Position numbers and translations under genes: made by a program. A stretch of 48,135 bases of DNA from NCBI GenBank assembly GCA_945883565.1, contig CAMCXO010000021.1, forward strand, positions 1-48,135, given 5' to 3'. The notes under the pieces were generated by a model. It was not told where the DNA came from. It saw only the letters and a list, made by a program, of their open reading frames with translations, and made no database searches. The DNA is from Chryseobacterium gleum (GTDB lineage: Bacteria; Bacteroidota; Bacteroidia; Flavobacteriales; Schleiferiaceae). Positions 16,380-25,553 of this stretch are shown one piece after another (position 1 is the first letter of the stretch; each line of letters begins with the position of its first letter).

Positions 16380-18994
16380 GTGTTTGATTTTAACCAGGAT
16401 TCAATAGATTGCACCGCATTTGCAATGCTTTCAGTGGATTTTCCACCAGCTGTTGCCAAGAAAGCTTGACCTCCGCCTCCGCCTTGAATGTGTTTTGCCC
16501 ATTCTCGTATTATTTTAGCAGCATCCCATTTGTTTTTTTCAACCAAATCTTCACTGAGAAGTAAAGTAATATGGGGTTTATGTTCAAATACCCCCACCAC
16601 ACAAATAAGAGTATTAGGCCTTTGCCTAAATCTGAAAACAAGATTTTTTATTGAGGAAACATCCCAATCTATTTTGGTGAAAATATAATCTACTTTTCCT
16701 TTTATAAAGATTGTTTCAAATTCTAAAGCTTTTTGTTCAATCAGAGAATTCTGTAAAATTTGAAAGTTATTTTCGGCTTTGTCTAAATTATCTTTTAGTT
16801 GAAATACTGCTTTTACTAAATCTTGAGGATGTTTTAGAGTTTCAGATAGTTCATGCAGTTTATTGCGCTGATTTTTTAAGTATTGCCAGGCTGCAGTTCC
16901 CGCAATAGCTTCTATTCTTCTGACCCCCGCAGCTACAGCGGTTTCCGATGTAATTACGAAAAAGCCCATTTCACCTGTTGATTTCAAATGGGTACCACCA
17001 CAAAGTTCAATGCTGCTTCCAAATTTTATAGCGCGCACGGAGTTCCCATATTTTTCACCAAATAAAGCCATTGCACCCATTTTTTGGGCCTCAGCTATAG
17101 GGATATCTCTAAATTCTTCCAGTAAAAAATTCTTGCGAATCCTCTCGTTAACTATGGCTTCAACTTCTTCAATTTGTTGAGATTCCATTTTAGTAAAATG
17201 AGAAAAATCGAAACGTAAAGATTCGGCATTTACTAATGATCCTTTTTGTTCAACATGTTTTCCGAGAACTTCGCGTAAGGCTTCATGCAATAAATGGGTA
17301 GCAGTATGATGTACAGCGGTTTGTTTTCTATTTTCGGCAACCACATTAAGTTTGTATTGACCTCCTATTTTGGGTTCCTTATTGCTTATGTGAAGAATCA
17401 TACCGGTTTCTTTTCGAGTATCGAGAATTTCTATGGTGTAACCGTTTTCATCTACAATAAAACCTCGGTCGCCTACTTGGCCTCCCCCTTCAGGATAAAA
17501 AGGAGTGGGTCTAAATACCATTTGATATTTAGTGGCTTTTCCAACTTTTACTTCTCTAAACTTGAGAAGTTTGCCATAGGATTCCGTGAAATCGTATCCT
17601 ATAAATTCATCGGCTAGGCCATCTTCAAAAATTACCCAATCGCTTGTTTTTAATTCTGAAGCATTTCGGGAACGGTTTTTTTGAATTTCCATTTCGGAAG
17701 CAAAGCCTGATTCGTCTATTGCCCCACCTTTTTCACGAAGAATCAGTGCAGTTAAATCTACCGGAAAGCCATAGGTATCGTAAAGTTCGAAAACAGCTTT
17801 ACCATCTAAAAAGGGCGTTTGACCATGCACTAAACCATTTTCGATTCGTTGTATGCCTTGCGCCAGTGTGCGAAGAAAGCCCTTTTCTTCTTCTTTAATG
17901 ACGTCTTGAATTATGCTTAAATTTCGAAGAAGTTCAGGATATGCCTCGCCCATTTCTTGTGCCATGGTAGCTGAAAGTTCGAAAATAAAGGGCTTGTCGA
18001 GTTCGAGGTAAGTGTACCCATAGCGTATAGCTCTGCGCAAGATTCGACGAATAACGTAGCCCGCCCCTGAGTTTGAAGGCAGCTGACCATCGGCAATAGA
18101 AAATGCAGTGGCCCGAATGTGATCAGAGATAACGCGCATGGCGATGTCTCTTTTGTTGTTTTCCCCGTATTTAAAGCCAGAAATGATTTCTAATTGAGCT
18201 ATATACGATGAAAAAACATCGGTATCGTAACTAGAAGTCTTCCCTTGAATAACCATACAAAGTCGCTCAAAACCCATTCCGGTGTCAACGTGTTTGGCAG
18301 GCAAGCGTTCTAATTGGCCATTGGCTTTTCGGTTGAATTCCATAAAAACCAAGTTCCAAATTTCAATAACCTGGGGGTGGTCGTTATTTACCAGTTCGTG
18401 TCCGCTTTTAATTTGACGATCCTCCTCTGAGCGCAAATCGATGTGAATTTCGGAGCAAGGCCCGCAGGGCCCCGTATCGCCCATTTCCCAGAAGTTGTCT
18501 TTTTTTGAGCCGTTTAAAATTCGCGATTCAGGCAAAAACTTCGCCCAAAATGCAGCTGCTTCATGGTCACGTTCTAGATTTTCCGTTTCATCACCCCCAA
18601 AAACAGTGGCGTACATTTGATTGGGGTCTATACCCATTTCTTGGGTTAAAAATTCCCAGGCCCAGTTTATAGCCTCTTCTTTAAAATAGTCGCCAAAACT
18701 CCAGTTGCCTAGCATCTCAAACAAAGTGTGGTGGTAAGTATCATGGCCTACTTCCTCCAGATCGTTGTGTTTACCAGAAACCCTCAAGCATTTTTGGCTA
18801 TCAGCAATACGTGGGTGTTCAGGTTCTTTGACGCCTAAAAAAATGTCCTTAAAAGGGTTCATTCCGGCATTAGTAAAAAGCAGCGTGGGATCGTCTTTAA
18901 TAATCAACGGTGCCGAAGGCAGGATGGTGTGTGCTTTACTTTTAAAGAATTCGAGGTATTTATGTCGTATTTCTTTAGAGCTAAGTGCTTTCAT
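16376..18994 (-). CDS. alaS: Alanine--tRNA ligase
   Basis: AlaRS charges tRNA-Ala and edits Ser-tRNA-Ala. The 872-residue length is standard. The class II catalytic core at the N-terminus shows LFTNAGMNPFKDIFLG, HHTLFEMLGNWSFGDYFK and GMGFERLCMVIQG. The editing domain carries the zinc ligands H-H-T-A-T-H-L-L and C-G-G-T-H-L-K. The C-Ala region ends with the Gly-rich HIQGGGGGQAFLATAGGK. The gene reads away from the dehydrogenase at 19106 and leads a probable alaS-OMP-kinase unit. No T-box-like leader is seen in the 111-base upstream gap. Confidence 0.98.
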   Translation of the reverse strand: MKALSSKEIRHKYLEFFKSKAHTILPSAPLIIKDDPTLLFTNAGMNPFKDIFLGVKEPEHPRIADSQKCLRVSGKHNDLEEVGHDTYHHTLFEMLGNWSFGDYFKEEAINWAWEFLTQEMGIDPNQMYATVFGGDETENLERDHEAAAFWAKFLPESRILNGSKKDNFWEMGDTGPCGPCSEIHIDLRSEEDRQIKSGHELVNNDHPQVIEIWNLVFMEFNRKANGQLERLPAKHVDTGMGFERLCMVIQGKTSSYDTDVFSSYIAQLEIISGFKYGENNKRDIAMRVISDHIRATAFSIADGQLPSNSGAGYVIRRILRRAIRYGYTYLELDKPFIFELSATMAQEMGEAYPELLRNLSIIQDVIKEEEKGFLRTLAQGIQRIENGLVHGQTPFLDGKAVFELYDTYGFPVDLTALILREKGGAIDESGFASEMEIQKNRSRNASELKTSDWVIFEDGLADEFIGYDFTESYGKLLKFREVKVGKATKYQMVFRPTPFYPEGGGQVGDRGFIVDENGYTIEILDTRKETGMILHISNKEPKIGGQYKLNVVAENRKQTAVHHTATHLLHEALREVLGKHVEQKGSLVNAESLRFDFSHFTKMESQQIEEVEAIVNERIRKNFLLEEFRDIPIAEAQKMGAMALFGEKYGNSVRAIKFGSSIELCGGTHLKSTGEMGFFVITSETAVAAGVRRIEAIAGTAAWQYLKNQRNKLHELSETLKHPQDLVKAVFQLKDNLDKAENNFQILQNSLIEQKALEFETIFIKGKVDYIFTKIDWDVSSIKNLVFRFRQRPNTLICVVGVFEHKPHITLLLSEDLVEKNKWDAAKIIREWAKHIQGGGGGQAFLATAGGKSTESIANAVQSIESWLKSNT

Positions 18995-19026
18995 ACGGAG
19001 GTTAATGAACTTGGGCTTGATAAAAG

Positions 19027-19034
19027 CAAAAGTA
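19027..19034 (-). promoter_or_regulatory. Probable -7 element for alaS
   Basis: The minus strand reads TACTTTTG, an exact TAnnTTTG match, 32 bases upstream of the alaS ATG. No clear -33 element is seen at normal spacing. It lies within 20 bases of the plus-strand promoter candidate for the dehydrogenase gene. Confidence 0.5.
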
Positions 19035-19049
19035 GCTCACGTGAACCGC

Positions 19050-19078
19050 TTTGCAGCCCGTGAACTGACTTATCTTGC
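19050..19078 (+). promoter_or_regulatory. Probable promoter for the amino-acid dehydrogenase gene
   Basis: TTTG at 19050-19053 is followed after 17 bases by TATCTTGC at 19071-19078, close to TAnnTTTG. The ATG is at 19106, so the leader would be about 20 bases. Confidence 0.5.
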
Positions 19079-19105
19079 GCCTTACCAAAATCCAATCAAA
19101 CAGAA

Positions 19106-20341
19106 ATGAAAGATTTGTTGAAGCGCTTCGAAGCCAAGCCTGCCGAAGTGGTTTTTCATTGGCACGACAGCGAAACGGAGGCAGAAGGCTGGTGTGTAAT
19201 CAATTCGTTGCGTGGAGGTGCCGCCGGTGGTGGTACACGAATGAGCTTGAGTGTAGACGAACATGAGGTTTTGTCGTTGGCCAAAACCATGGAAATCAAA
19301 TTTTCAGTTGCGGGTCCGGCTATTGGTGGGGCCAAGTCAGGCATCAGATTTAACCCCAATGATGAAAGGAAGTCAGGAGTATTGAGACGTTGGTATACAG
19401 CTTTAAAGCCTTTGTTAAAGACGTATTACGGTACCGGAGGCGATCTAAATGTAGATGAAATACACGAAGTGATACCGTTTACAGCAGAGCTAGGTATTGA
19501 CCATCCGCAAGAAGGGGTATTTAATGGGCATTATCGCCCAAATATTGCTCAAAAAGCTATGGCCATTCAACGATTACAACAAGGTGTACTTTTACCGCTA
19601 AGTAATGAACGTTATACCCCGTTAACAGATGGAACATTAACCGTTGCTGACATGATAACTGGCTATGGGGTCGCCGAGAGTATTGCACATTTTGCAGGGT
19701 TACATCAGTTAGATTTACAAAGTAAAAAGGCTATAATTCAAGGTTGGGGTAATGTGGCTTCTGCAGCAGCATGGTATTTGGGTAATTTAGGGGTTAAGGT
19801 CGTTGGAATAATTGACCGAAATGGCGGTATAATTGCACCACAAGGGTTGGGAATTGGAGAATTGCGTGATTTATTTCTTAACAAAAGGGGCAATGAATTA
19901 ATAGCCCAAAATTTACTTGAATTTGATAAAATTAATGAAGTTATTTGGGATCAACCCCATGATATTTTTGTACCAGCTGCGGCTTCGAGATTGGTAACCG
20001 ACGAGCAATTGCTGCGTATGCATAAGGCTGGACTGAGAATAATTTCTTCAGGTGCTAATGTGCCATTTGCTGATAAAGAAATTTTCTTTGGTCCCATTTC
20101 AGAAAAAGCTGATACAATGCTAGCATGCATTCCCGATTTCATTTCCAATTGCGGCATGGCCAGAGTATTTGCATATCTCATGAATCCTGATTTTGGACCG
20201 TTAGAAGAACAGGCCATATTTGATGATGTTTCTGCTGTGATTAAAAAAGCGCTAGAGGCTGTTTATGAGCGCAATACTCGGCAAGTGGGTGTTACAGCAA
20301 CCGCTTACGATATTGCTTTAGAAAAGCTAATACATGCGTAA
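19106..20341 (+). CDS. Glu/Leu/Phe/Val dehydrogenase family protein
   Basis: NAD(P)-dependent oxidative deamination of an amino acid is the family reaction. The dimerisation/substrate domain (about 1-170) has G-G-G-T-R-M, Lys65 in M-E-I-K-F-S, the catalytic G-P-A-I-G-G-A-K-S-G-I with Lys77, and G-T-G-G-D-L-N-V-D (about 109-117). The Rossmann domain begins about 190 with G-W-G-N-V-A-S-A-A and VVGIIDRNGGI. The length (411 residues) fits the family. Substrate cannot be told from the sequence alone: glutamate, leucine/valine and phenylalanine enzymes share these motifs. It is a single gene with its own promoter candidate. Confidence 0.9.
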   Translation: MKDLLKRFEAKPAEVVFHWHDSETEAEGWCVINSLRGGAAGGGTRMSLSVDEHEVLSLAKTMEIKFSVAGPAIGGAKSGIRFNPNDERKSGVLRRWYTALKPLLKTYYGTGGDLNVDEIHEVIPFTAELGIDHPQEGVFNGHYRPNIAQKAMAIQRLQQGVLLPLSNERYTPLTDGTLTVADMITGYGVAESIAHFAGLHQLDLQSKKAIIQGWGNVASAAAWYLGNLGVKVVGIIDRNGGIIAPQGLGIGELRDLFLNKRGNELIAQNLLEFDKINEVIWDQPHDIFVPAAASRLVTDEQLLRMHKAGLRIISSGANVPFADKEIFFGPISEKADTMLACIPDFISNCGMARVFAYLMNPDFGPLEEQAIFDDVSAVIKKALEAVYERNTRQVGVTATAYDIALEKLIHA

Positions 20342-20406
20342 TCATTCCTTATTAAGCTTTTTAGAAAAATTTTAAATGTTCATAGGGTAATTGGGCTGTG
20401 GCCGTT

Positions 20407-20414
20407 TACCTTTG
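20407..20414 (+). promoter_or_regulatory. Probable -7 element for the coiled-coil/zapA genes
   Basis: TACCTTTG is an exact TAnnTTTG match. Transcription would begin near 20421, downstream of the alternative GTG start at 20398, which supports TTG 20440 as the start of the coiled-coil gene. A TTG at 20391-20393 is too close (13 bases) to serve as a normal -33 element. Confidence 0.45.
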
Positions 20415-20439
20415 CCTTTATTGCTTATTTGCCATTAAC

Positions 20440-20730
20440 TTGAACAATTTTTTAGAACGAGTTGGTCTATTGAGCGAGCAATTGGAAAGGCTTATTCAAG
20501 AATATCAACAGATAAAGTTCGAAAATGCTAAATTCCGAGAGGAATTGGTCGTTTTAAAACGAGAATTGGAAAAGCGGGATCAAAAAATTGTGGAAATGGC
20601 AAAGGCAATGGACGGTATGCAAGTAGCCGCCGCGCTTTCAGGAGACGACACACGTCGCCAAAATGCAAAGGCAGAGGTGAACCGCATGCTGCGGGAAATT
20701 GATCAGTGTTTGGATTTGTTAAACGATTAA
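20440..20730 (+). CDS. Small coiled-coil protein upstream of zapA
   Basis: A 96-residue soluble protein. From the TTG at 20440 it starts NNFLERVGLLSEQLERLIQE and continues as an almost unbroken heptad pattern to about residue 55, followed by a shorter helical C-terminus ending M-L-R-E-I-D-Q-C-L-D-L-L. A GTG at 20398 would add 14 residues but lies upstream of the probable transcription start. The stop is two bases from the zapA ATG. A coiled-coil partner of ZapA at the division ring, in the manner of ZapB, is an inference from location and shape; I see no clear ZapB sequence signature. Confidence 0.75.
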   Translation: MNNFLERVGLLSEQLERLIQEYQQIKFENAKFREELVVLKRELEKRDQKIVEMAKAMDGMQVAAALSGDDTRRQNAKAEVNRMLREIDQCLDLLND

Positions 20731-20732
20731 GC

Positions 20733-21035
20733 ATGGAAAGGACAGAAGATCGCAATTTGCGAATACGGTTGGCAGTCGCCAATCGCAGTTATCCTATGCA
20801 AGTAAAATTGAGTGACGAACCCAAACTAAGAGAAGCTGCGAAGTTGATAGAAAGCATGATACGGGATTTTGAGAACCAATATTCCGTATCAGATAAACAA
20901 GACCTTTTGGCAATGGCGGCCATTAATTTGGCTGCACAATTGGAAATTCAAAAGGTACTGCCCTTGCAATTCGAACAACAAGCTGTTTCTGAAATAGACA
21001 GACTCAAGGGCAAAATTGAAGCTGCCCTTGGCTGA
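20733..21035 (+). CDS. zapA: Cell division protein ZapA
   Basis: ZapA binds and bundles FtsZ at the division ring. The 100-residue protein from ATG 20733 has the usual N-terminal globular part (I-R-L-A-V-A-N-R-S-Y-P-M-Q-V, then D-E-P-K-L-R-E-A-A-K-L-I) and a C-terminal helix for coiled-coil dimerisation, with the family-like LLAMAAINLAAQLEIQK (about 68-84). The frame is open for nine codons upstream, inside the previous gene, but ATG 20733 gives the conserved start. It follows the coiled-coil gene by two bases and precedes the 6S RNA candidate. Confidence 0.9.
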   Translation: MERTEDRNLRIRLAVANRSYPMQVKLSDEPKLREAAKLIESMIRDFENQYSVSDKQDLLAMAAINLAAQLEIQKVLPLQFEQQAVSEIDRLKGKIEAALG

Positions 21036-21055
21036 AGACGTTCTTAATTAAGCAT

Positions 21056-21247
21056 TTCCCGCATCGGCTGTACGCTTTGGTAAACTCAACAATTACCACG
21101 TAACAAACTCAGCTCGGTTTGGAAAAGTCAGGCCTCAACGCATAAGCGTTCCAATATTTTTGGTCGGGGGAAGGCTGCTCTGAATCGGTGAGTTTTATTC
21201 CTGTATTTCAGGAGTTTACGCAAACAATAGGCCGCTGCGGGATTTTT
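21056..21247 (+). ncRNA. ssrS: Probable 6S RNA (6S-Flavo type)
   Basis: The 236-base gap between zapA and rny can fold as a long rod with a central bubble. Closing stem: CCCGCA (21058-21063) with TGCGGG (21236-21241), extended by GGC (21066-21068) with GCC (21231-21233), then TTTTT. Second stem: TTTG-GTAAACTC (21076-21087) with GAGTTTAC-G-CAAA (21212-21224). Inner stem: AAACTCA (21105-21111) with TGAGTTT (21189-21195). Apical hairpin AACGC-ATAA-GCGTT. A competing small hairpin TCCTG/CAGGA (21199-21213) lies in the 3' side of the bubble. 6S RNA binds the RNA polymerase holoenzyme as a promoter mimic. In E. coli ssrS also lies beside zapA. Family assignment was not checked with a covariance model. 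Confidence 0.75.
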
Positions 21248-21271
21248 ATTAACCCCTAGCATCAACACAAT

Positions 21272-22807
21272 ATGATAGCCACTATTATCGCAGCCATTCT
21301 TGGCCTTGCTTTAGGAGCAGGAGCCACTTTTTATTGGAGCCGCGAACAAGAAAAGAAACAGGCCTCCGATTTAATAAGAGAAGCTCAAAAAGAGGCCGAA
21401 GCTACCCGAAAGGAGAAGATCCTTCAAGCCAAAGAAAAGTTTATAGAGCTGAAAGCCGAACATGAAAAAGCCATTCAACTGCGTGAGCGAAAAATGGTAG
21501 AAGGTGAGAACCGCATCAAGGAAAAAGAATCAAAGGTTAATAAACAACTAGAAGAACAAAAGCGAAAAGAAAAAGAGCTTCAGACCCTAAAAGAGAAAAT
21601 GGGTAGACAAAGTGAAGCGATTGAGCAAAAACTTGAGGAAATTGAGCGCATGCACAAAGCCCAAGTCGAGCAGCTTGAACTTATTAGCGGTATGTCAGCT
21701 CAAGATGCAAAAAATCAGTTGGTGAATGCGCTTAAAGACGAGGCAAGAAGTGAAGCGGCAGCCTTTGTACAAAATGCCTTGGAAGAGGCCAAATTATCAG
21801 CTTCGGCTGAGGCTAAAAAAGTTGTGCTTCAAAGTATCCAAAGGGTTGCCACAGAGCAAGCTATTGAAAATGCTGTATCTGTATTTAATATTGATAATGA
21901 TGACCTGAAGGGCCGGATAATAGGTAGAGAAGGACGAAACATTCGTGCGTTAGAGGCCGCTACAGGTGTAGAAATTGTCGTTGACGACACTCCCGAAGCT
22001 ATTTTGCTTTCATGTTTCGATCCGGTAAGAAGAGAGATAGCACGATTATCTCTACACAGATTGGTTACAGACGGCCGGATACATCCAGCCAGAATTGAAG
22101 AGGTGGTGGCCAAAGTGAGCAAACAAATTGATGATGAAATAGCTGAATTAGGTAAGCGCACCATTATCGATTTAGGAATTCATGGATTACATCCTGAATT
22201 GGTGAAAATAGTGGGGCGTATGAAATACCGATCTTCATACGGACAAAATCTTTTGCAGCATTCAAGAGAGGTAGCCAATTTGAGCGCCATAATGGCAGCC
22301 GAATTGGGATTAAACCCCAAATTGGCCAAACGAGCAGGCTTACTTCACGATATAGGTAAGGTTCCTCAAGAAGAATCAGAGTTACCACATGCTATTTTGG
22401 GTATGCAACTGGCTGAAAAATTTGGCGAAAAACCTGAAGTGTGTAATGCCATAGGGGCTCACCACGATGAAATTGAAATGACCAGTATGCTATCGCCCAT
22501 TATTCAAGTTTGCGATGCCATAAGTGGCGCACGCCCAGGGGCGAGAAGACAGGTTATTGAATCTTATATTCAAAGGCTTAAAGATCTCGAAAATTTGGCT
22601 TTGAGCTATAAAGGTGTGAGTAAAGCCTATGCCATTCAAGCGGGTCGCGAATTGCGGGTAATGGTTGAAAGCGAGCGCGTAAGTGACGCTGAGGCTACAT
22701 CTTTAAGCTTTGATTTATCTCAACGTATTCAAAATGAAATGACCTATCCAGGGCAAGTTCGTATTACCGTTATTAGAGAGATGCGAGCGGTTAGTGTAGC
22801 TAAATAA
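21272..22807 (+). CDS. rny: Ribonuclease Y
   Basis: RNase Y is a membrane-anchored endoribonuclease that starts mRNA decay. The 511-residue protein has an N-terminal membrane helix (about 2-22), a long charged coiled coil (about 25-190), a KH domain (about 205-270) with [14 protein letters not shown], and an HD domain (about 325-420) with H-S-R-E-V-A and L-L-H-D-I-G-K. Length and order match the family. It lies 24 bases after the end of the 6S RNA candidate, so the RNA's terminator hairpin may sit in its leader or its transcript may be processed from read-through. The 3' end is nine bases from the convergent esterase. Confidence 0.97.
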   Translation: MIATIIAAILGLALGAGATFYWSREQEKKQASDLIREAQKEAEATRKEKILQAKEKFIELKAEHEKAIQLRERKMVEGENRIKEKESKVNKQLEEQKRKEKELQTLKEKMGRQSEAIEQKLEEIERMHKAQVEQLELISGMSAQDAKNQLVNALKDEARSEAAAFVQNALEEAKLSASAEAKKVVLQSIQRVATEQAIENAVSVFNIDNDDLKGRIIGREGRNIRALEAATGVEIVVDDTPEAILLSCFDPVRREIARLSLHRLVTDGRIHPARIEEVVAKVSKQIDDEIAELGKRTIIDLGIHGLHPELVKIVGRMKYRSSYGQNLLQHSREVANLSAIMAAELGLNPKLAKRAGLLHDIGKVPQEESELPHAILGMQLAEKFGEKPEVCNAIGAHHDEIEMTSMLSPIIQVCDAISGARPGARRQVIESYIQRLKDLENLALSYKGVSKAYAIQAGRELRVMVESERVSDAEATSLSFDLSQRIQNEMTYPGQVRITVIREMRAVSVAK

Positions 22808-22816
22808 AATATGAGC

Positions 22817-23656
22817 CTACTTAATTAAAAAAGGTCCTTTTGTAAGGGCTTGATTTGAGCTCACATTAATAGGTGCCAATGCCCATTTGATGAATATAGG
22901 AAGCACAATGCCATAGGTTTCCATGGTGTGACGACCACCATGTAGTTCAAAATAATGAAGATCTGAACCAAGCTTAAAGCCATGATTAATTAGTTCTTTA
23001 ACTAAATCACGGGCATCGTCTAGGCTGTCAATAATTCCATTTAGATTTCGATCAGCCGTTTCGTCGAGCGTTCCAACTTGAATCCAAATGCGCAACCTTG
23101 GCTTGGCGGGGGCTTTTTGAACGACTTGATGAATAATTCGATCGGCATCTGTATAACCCATCATAAGGTCTTTGCTCCTCCACCAAAATGAAGGGGAAGC
23201 TGCCATGACAGTTGAAAAATGCTGCGGGTGGTGCCAAGCAATATCAAAGGCAGATAAACCGCCCAAGCTAAAGCCTCCTATTATATGTTCGCTAAACCCA
23301 TGAACCCGAATTTGTTTTTTTAAAAAAGGCAAGCATTCGTCAACAATGAATCGACTGTATTTCCAAGCCAACCCCCCCCGACCTTTATAGTCTGGTAGTC
23401 CTGCAACACCGTAAGTATCCATTCGTTTGTAGGCATGTACGGCCGCTACAACGAAAGGAACACAATGTCCATCGCGCCATAGTTCAAACAGAGTTCTACC
23501 GAGTTCAATCGCTTCCATATCCTGCCCATCGTTGAGCAAAACCAATGGGTAAAATTGATTTAAATCGAAATCTACAGGATGAAAAACATCGACCCGCATG
23601 GGGGCCCCAAGCGATTTTGAGAGGATTTCGAATGTGCGTTGATAAATTTTTTTCAT
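22817..23656 (-). CDS. Esterase-family alpha/beta hydrolase
   Basis: A 279-residue protein of the putative-esterase (esterase D/enterochelin-esterase-like) group, without a signal peptide. The nucleophile elbow is G-F-S-L-G-G (about residues 148-153); the acid is probably in Q-V-G-T-L-D-E and the histidine in H-G-G-R-H-T-M-E-T-Y. Family-like segments are PLVLLNDGQDMEA near the N-terminus and SPSFWW after the elbow. The substrate is unknown. It is divergent, 101 bases away, from the esterase that leads the ligase operon, and could belong to the same pathway; that link is inference. Confidence 0.88.
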   Translation of the reverse strand: MKKIYQRTFEILSKSLGAPMRVDVFHPVDFDLNQFYPLVLLNDGQDMEAIELGRTLFELWRDGHCVPFVVAAVHAYKRMDTYGVAGLPDYKGRGGLAWKYSRFIVDECLPFLKKQIRVHGFSEHIIGGFSLGGLSAFDIAWHHPQHFSTVMAASPSFWWRSKDLMMGYTDADRIIHQVVQKAPAKPRLRIWIQVGTLDETADRNLNGIIDSLDDARDLVKELINHGFKLGSDLHYFELHGGRHTMETYGIVLPIFIKWALAPINVSSNQALTKGPFLIK

Positions 23657-23757
23657 GAATGGGCAATATTAGTTCATGCAGAATTGAAATAGTGAAAAGT
23701 TTATTTACATATTTGGACTATTGTTAACTGTACACTAACCTAAGCGTAATATTCAAT

Positions 23758-24462
23758 ATGCATCAAGCCTACCATAAATGGTATTCGCCCTCTTTGTCGA
23801 TGGAAATGCAAATGTTGGTTTTTGGCGAGAGAGGCCTACCCATCATTCTCTTCCCAACTTCTATGGGAAAACACAACGAAAACCGCGATTTTAAGCTTAT
23901 AGATTCAGTAGCCTGGTTTGTAGAAAATGGCTTCGTAAAAATTTATTGCCCCGATGGCATCGACGAATTGAGCTGGTATAACACCGCTATTCACCCCGCT
24001 ACCAGAGCCTACAACCATACTTGTTATGATCGCTTTTTACATGAAGAATTGGTACCTCAAATGAAACGAGATACCGGTTTTGATAGAATTGGAGTTGCAG
24101 GATGCAGTTTTGGAGGCTATCATGCAGCCAATTACGCCTTTAAACATCCCGAAAATGTAAGCAATCTAATGACTATGGGTGCGGCATTCGACATTAGGCG
24201 AAGAGTGGAAGGTTATTACGATGACAATGTTTATTTCAATAATCCGGTCGATTATTTACAAGGGGCTGAAGAGCCGGCACTTTGGAATATGAAAATAGTA
24301 TTGGGTACCACCGAAGACGACTTTTGCAAGCCTTCCAATCTCGATTTAAGCCGAATACTTGCCCACAAAGGCATTGACCATTGGCTTGATATAAGGCCCT
24401 ATGGAGCCCACGACTGGCCAATTTGGCGAGAAATGTTTCCTCACTATCTGTCTTTACGGTAA
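23758..24462 (+). CDS. Esterase-family hydrolase, first gene of the ligase cluster
   Basis: A 234-residue cytoplasmic alpha/beta hydrolase. The nucleophile elbow reads G-C-S-F-G-G (about 119-124); a second motif, G-A-H-D-W-P-I-W near the C-terminus, provides the likely histidine, with an acidic residue in LGTTEDD as the likely acid. The start MHQAYHKWYSPSLSMEMQMLVFGERG is typical of the small esterases seen beside ligase clusters, as far as I recall. It precedes the ATP-grasp gene by 29 bases and is the first of five same-strand genes with very short gaps. A role in removing or transferring an acyl group on the pathway product is plausible but unproven. Confidence 0.85.
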   Translation: MHQAYHKWYSPSLSMEMQMLVFGERGLPIILFPTSMGKHNENRDFKLIDSVAWFVENGFVKIYCPDGIDELSWYNTAIHPATRAYNHTCYDRFLHEELVPQMKRDTGFDRIGVAGCSFGGYHAANYAFKHPENVSNLMTMGAAFDIRRRVEGYYDDNVYFNNPVDYLQGAEEPALWNMKIVLGTTEDDFCKPSNLDLSRILAHKGIDHWLDIRPYGAHDWPIWREMFPHYLSLR

Positions 24463-24491
24463 AAACAAACAATTAAAAACCAATCCTAGCA

Positions 24492-25526
24492 ATGAAGAAA
24501 ATTGGAATACTTCACGGTCGCGAAAACACTTTCCCACAGGCCTTTGTAGAAGAAATCAACAGCCGTGGCCTCGAAAACTTGATGGCTGAACCCGTTAAAA
24601 TTGATAAGCTTTCTCAAGCATCAGACAGCGGTTATGCTGTAATTGTTGATCGCATTTCGCAAGATGTGCCTTTTTATCGGGCGTATTTAAAGAATGCTGC
24701 TTTAATGGGTACTGCGGTTATTAACAATCCATTTTGGTGGAGTGCTGATGAAAAATTCTTCAACAATTGTTTGGCGATTAGGCTTGGTGTCCCGGTTCCA
24801 AAAACCTATCTGCTGCCTAGCTACGAACGGCCGGATGATACTACAGACCAGTCTTTTCGTAATATGGCCATGCCCCTCGATTGGGAAACCATGCAGAATG
24901 AAATCGGATTTCCAGCTTATATGAAACCACATTCCGGTGGCGGTTGGAAAAGTGTGTACAAAGTCACTGATGCTAATGATCTTTTTGAAAAACATGCTGA
25001 AACAGGTCAGTTGGTTATGATGATGCAAGAAGAAATTGTTTTCGATGAGTACTTTAGAGTGTATTGCATAGGAGGTAAACATGTTCGAATTATGCCTTAC
25101 GAACCACGTAATCCTCACCACTTGCGTTATGTTGTTAACCGTGAACCAGCCACAGATGCCATGTTAAAATTGGTGGAGGCCCATACCCTAACCTTATGTC
25201 AAGCACTTGGTTACGATTTTAATACCGTTGAGTTTGCCGTGCGTGATGGGATTCCTTATGCTATTGATTTTTGTAACCCGGCTCCCGATGCTGATGTTCA
25301 TTCAGTGGGTGAAGAAAACTTCAAATGGGTAGTGAAAACGGCTGCCGATTACGCGATTGAGAGGGCTTTGGCTCATCAACCCGGAGAGGATAACCTAACA
25401 TGGGGTACTTACATTCAAAAGGCCGCTTCTAAATCGAATGTTCAAGCTGAAAGTCAATTAACAGAAACCAAACCTTCGGCCAGAAAAGTAAGTGCTTCGA
25501 AAAGCACAGGAAAAGGTAATAAATAA
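24492..25526 (+). CDS. ATP-grasp ligase-like protein (RimK-related)
   Basis: ATP-grasp enzymes join a carboxylate to an amine through an acyl-phosphate. In this 344-residue protein the ATP-binding lysine and glycine loop are in Y-M-K-P-H-S-G-G-G-W-K-S (142-154, Lys145), the hinge region is V-M-M-M-Q-E-E-I (175-182), and the metal-binding end is A-I-D-F-C-N-P-A-P-D-A-D (257-268). A pre-ATP-grasp domain fills about residues 1-90. The last 30 residues are Lys/Ser/Thr-rich and look disordered, an unusual tail. It lies 27 bases before the GCS2 ligase. The substrate pair is unknown. Confidence 0.88.
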   Translation: MKKIGILHGRENTFPQAFVEEINSRGLENLMAEPVKIDKLSQASDSGYAVIVDRISQDVPFYRAYLKNAALMGTAVINNPFWWSADEKFFNNCLAIRLGVPVPKTYLLPSYERPDDTTDQSFRNMAMPLDWETMQNEIGFPAYMKPHSGGGWKSVYKVTDANDLFEKHAETGQLVMMMQEEIVFDEYFRVYCIGGKHVRIMPYEPRNPHHLRYVVNREPATDAMLKLVEAHTLTLCQALGYDFNTVEFAVRDGIPYAIDFCNPAPDADVHSVGEENFKWVVKTAADYAIERALAHQPGEDNLTWGTYIQKAASKSNVQAESQLTETKPSARKVSASKSTGKGNK

Positions 25527-25553
25527 ACATCTAGATCTTTAAACAGCAGCCAA

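Noticed and set aside
18995-19105. T-box or other riboswitch before alaS
   Set aside because: The gap is only 111 bases, contains two promoter motifs and shows no specifier or antiterminator structure.
24702-25121. 139-codon minus-strand open frame inside the ATP-grasp gene
   Set aside because: Shadow of the plus-strand gene; no motif, no start context.
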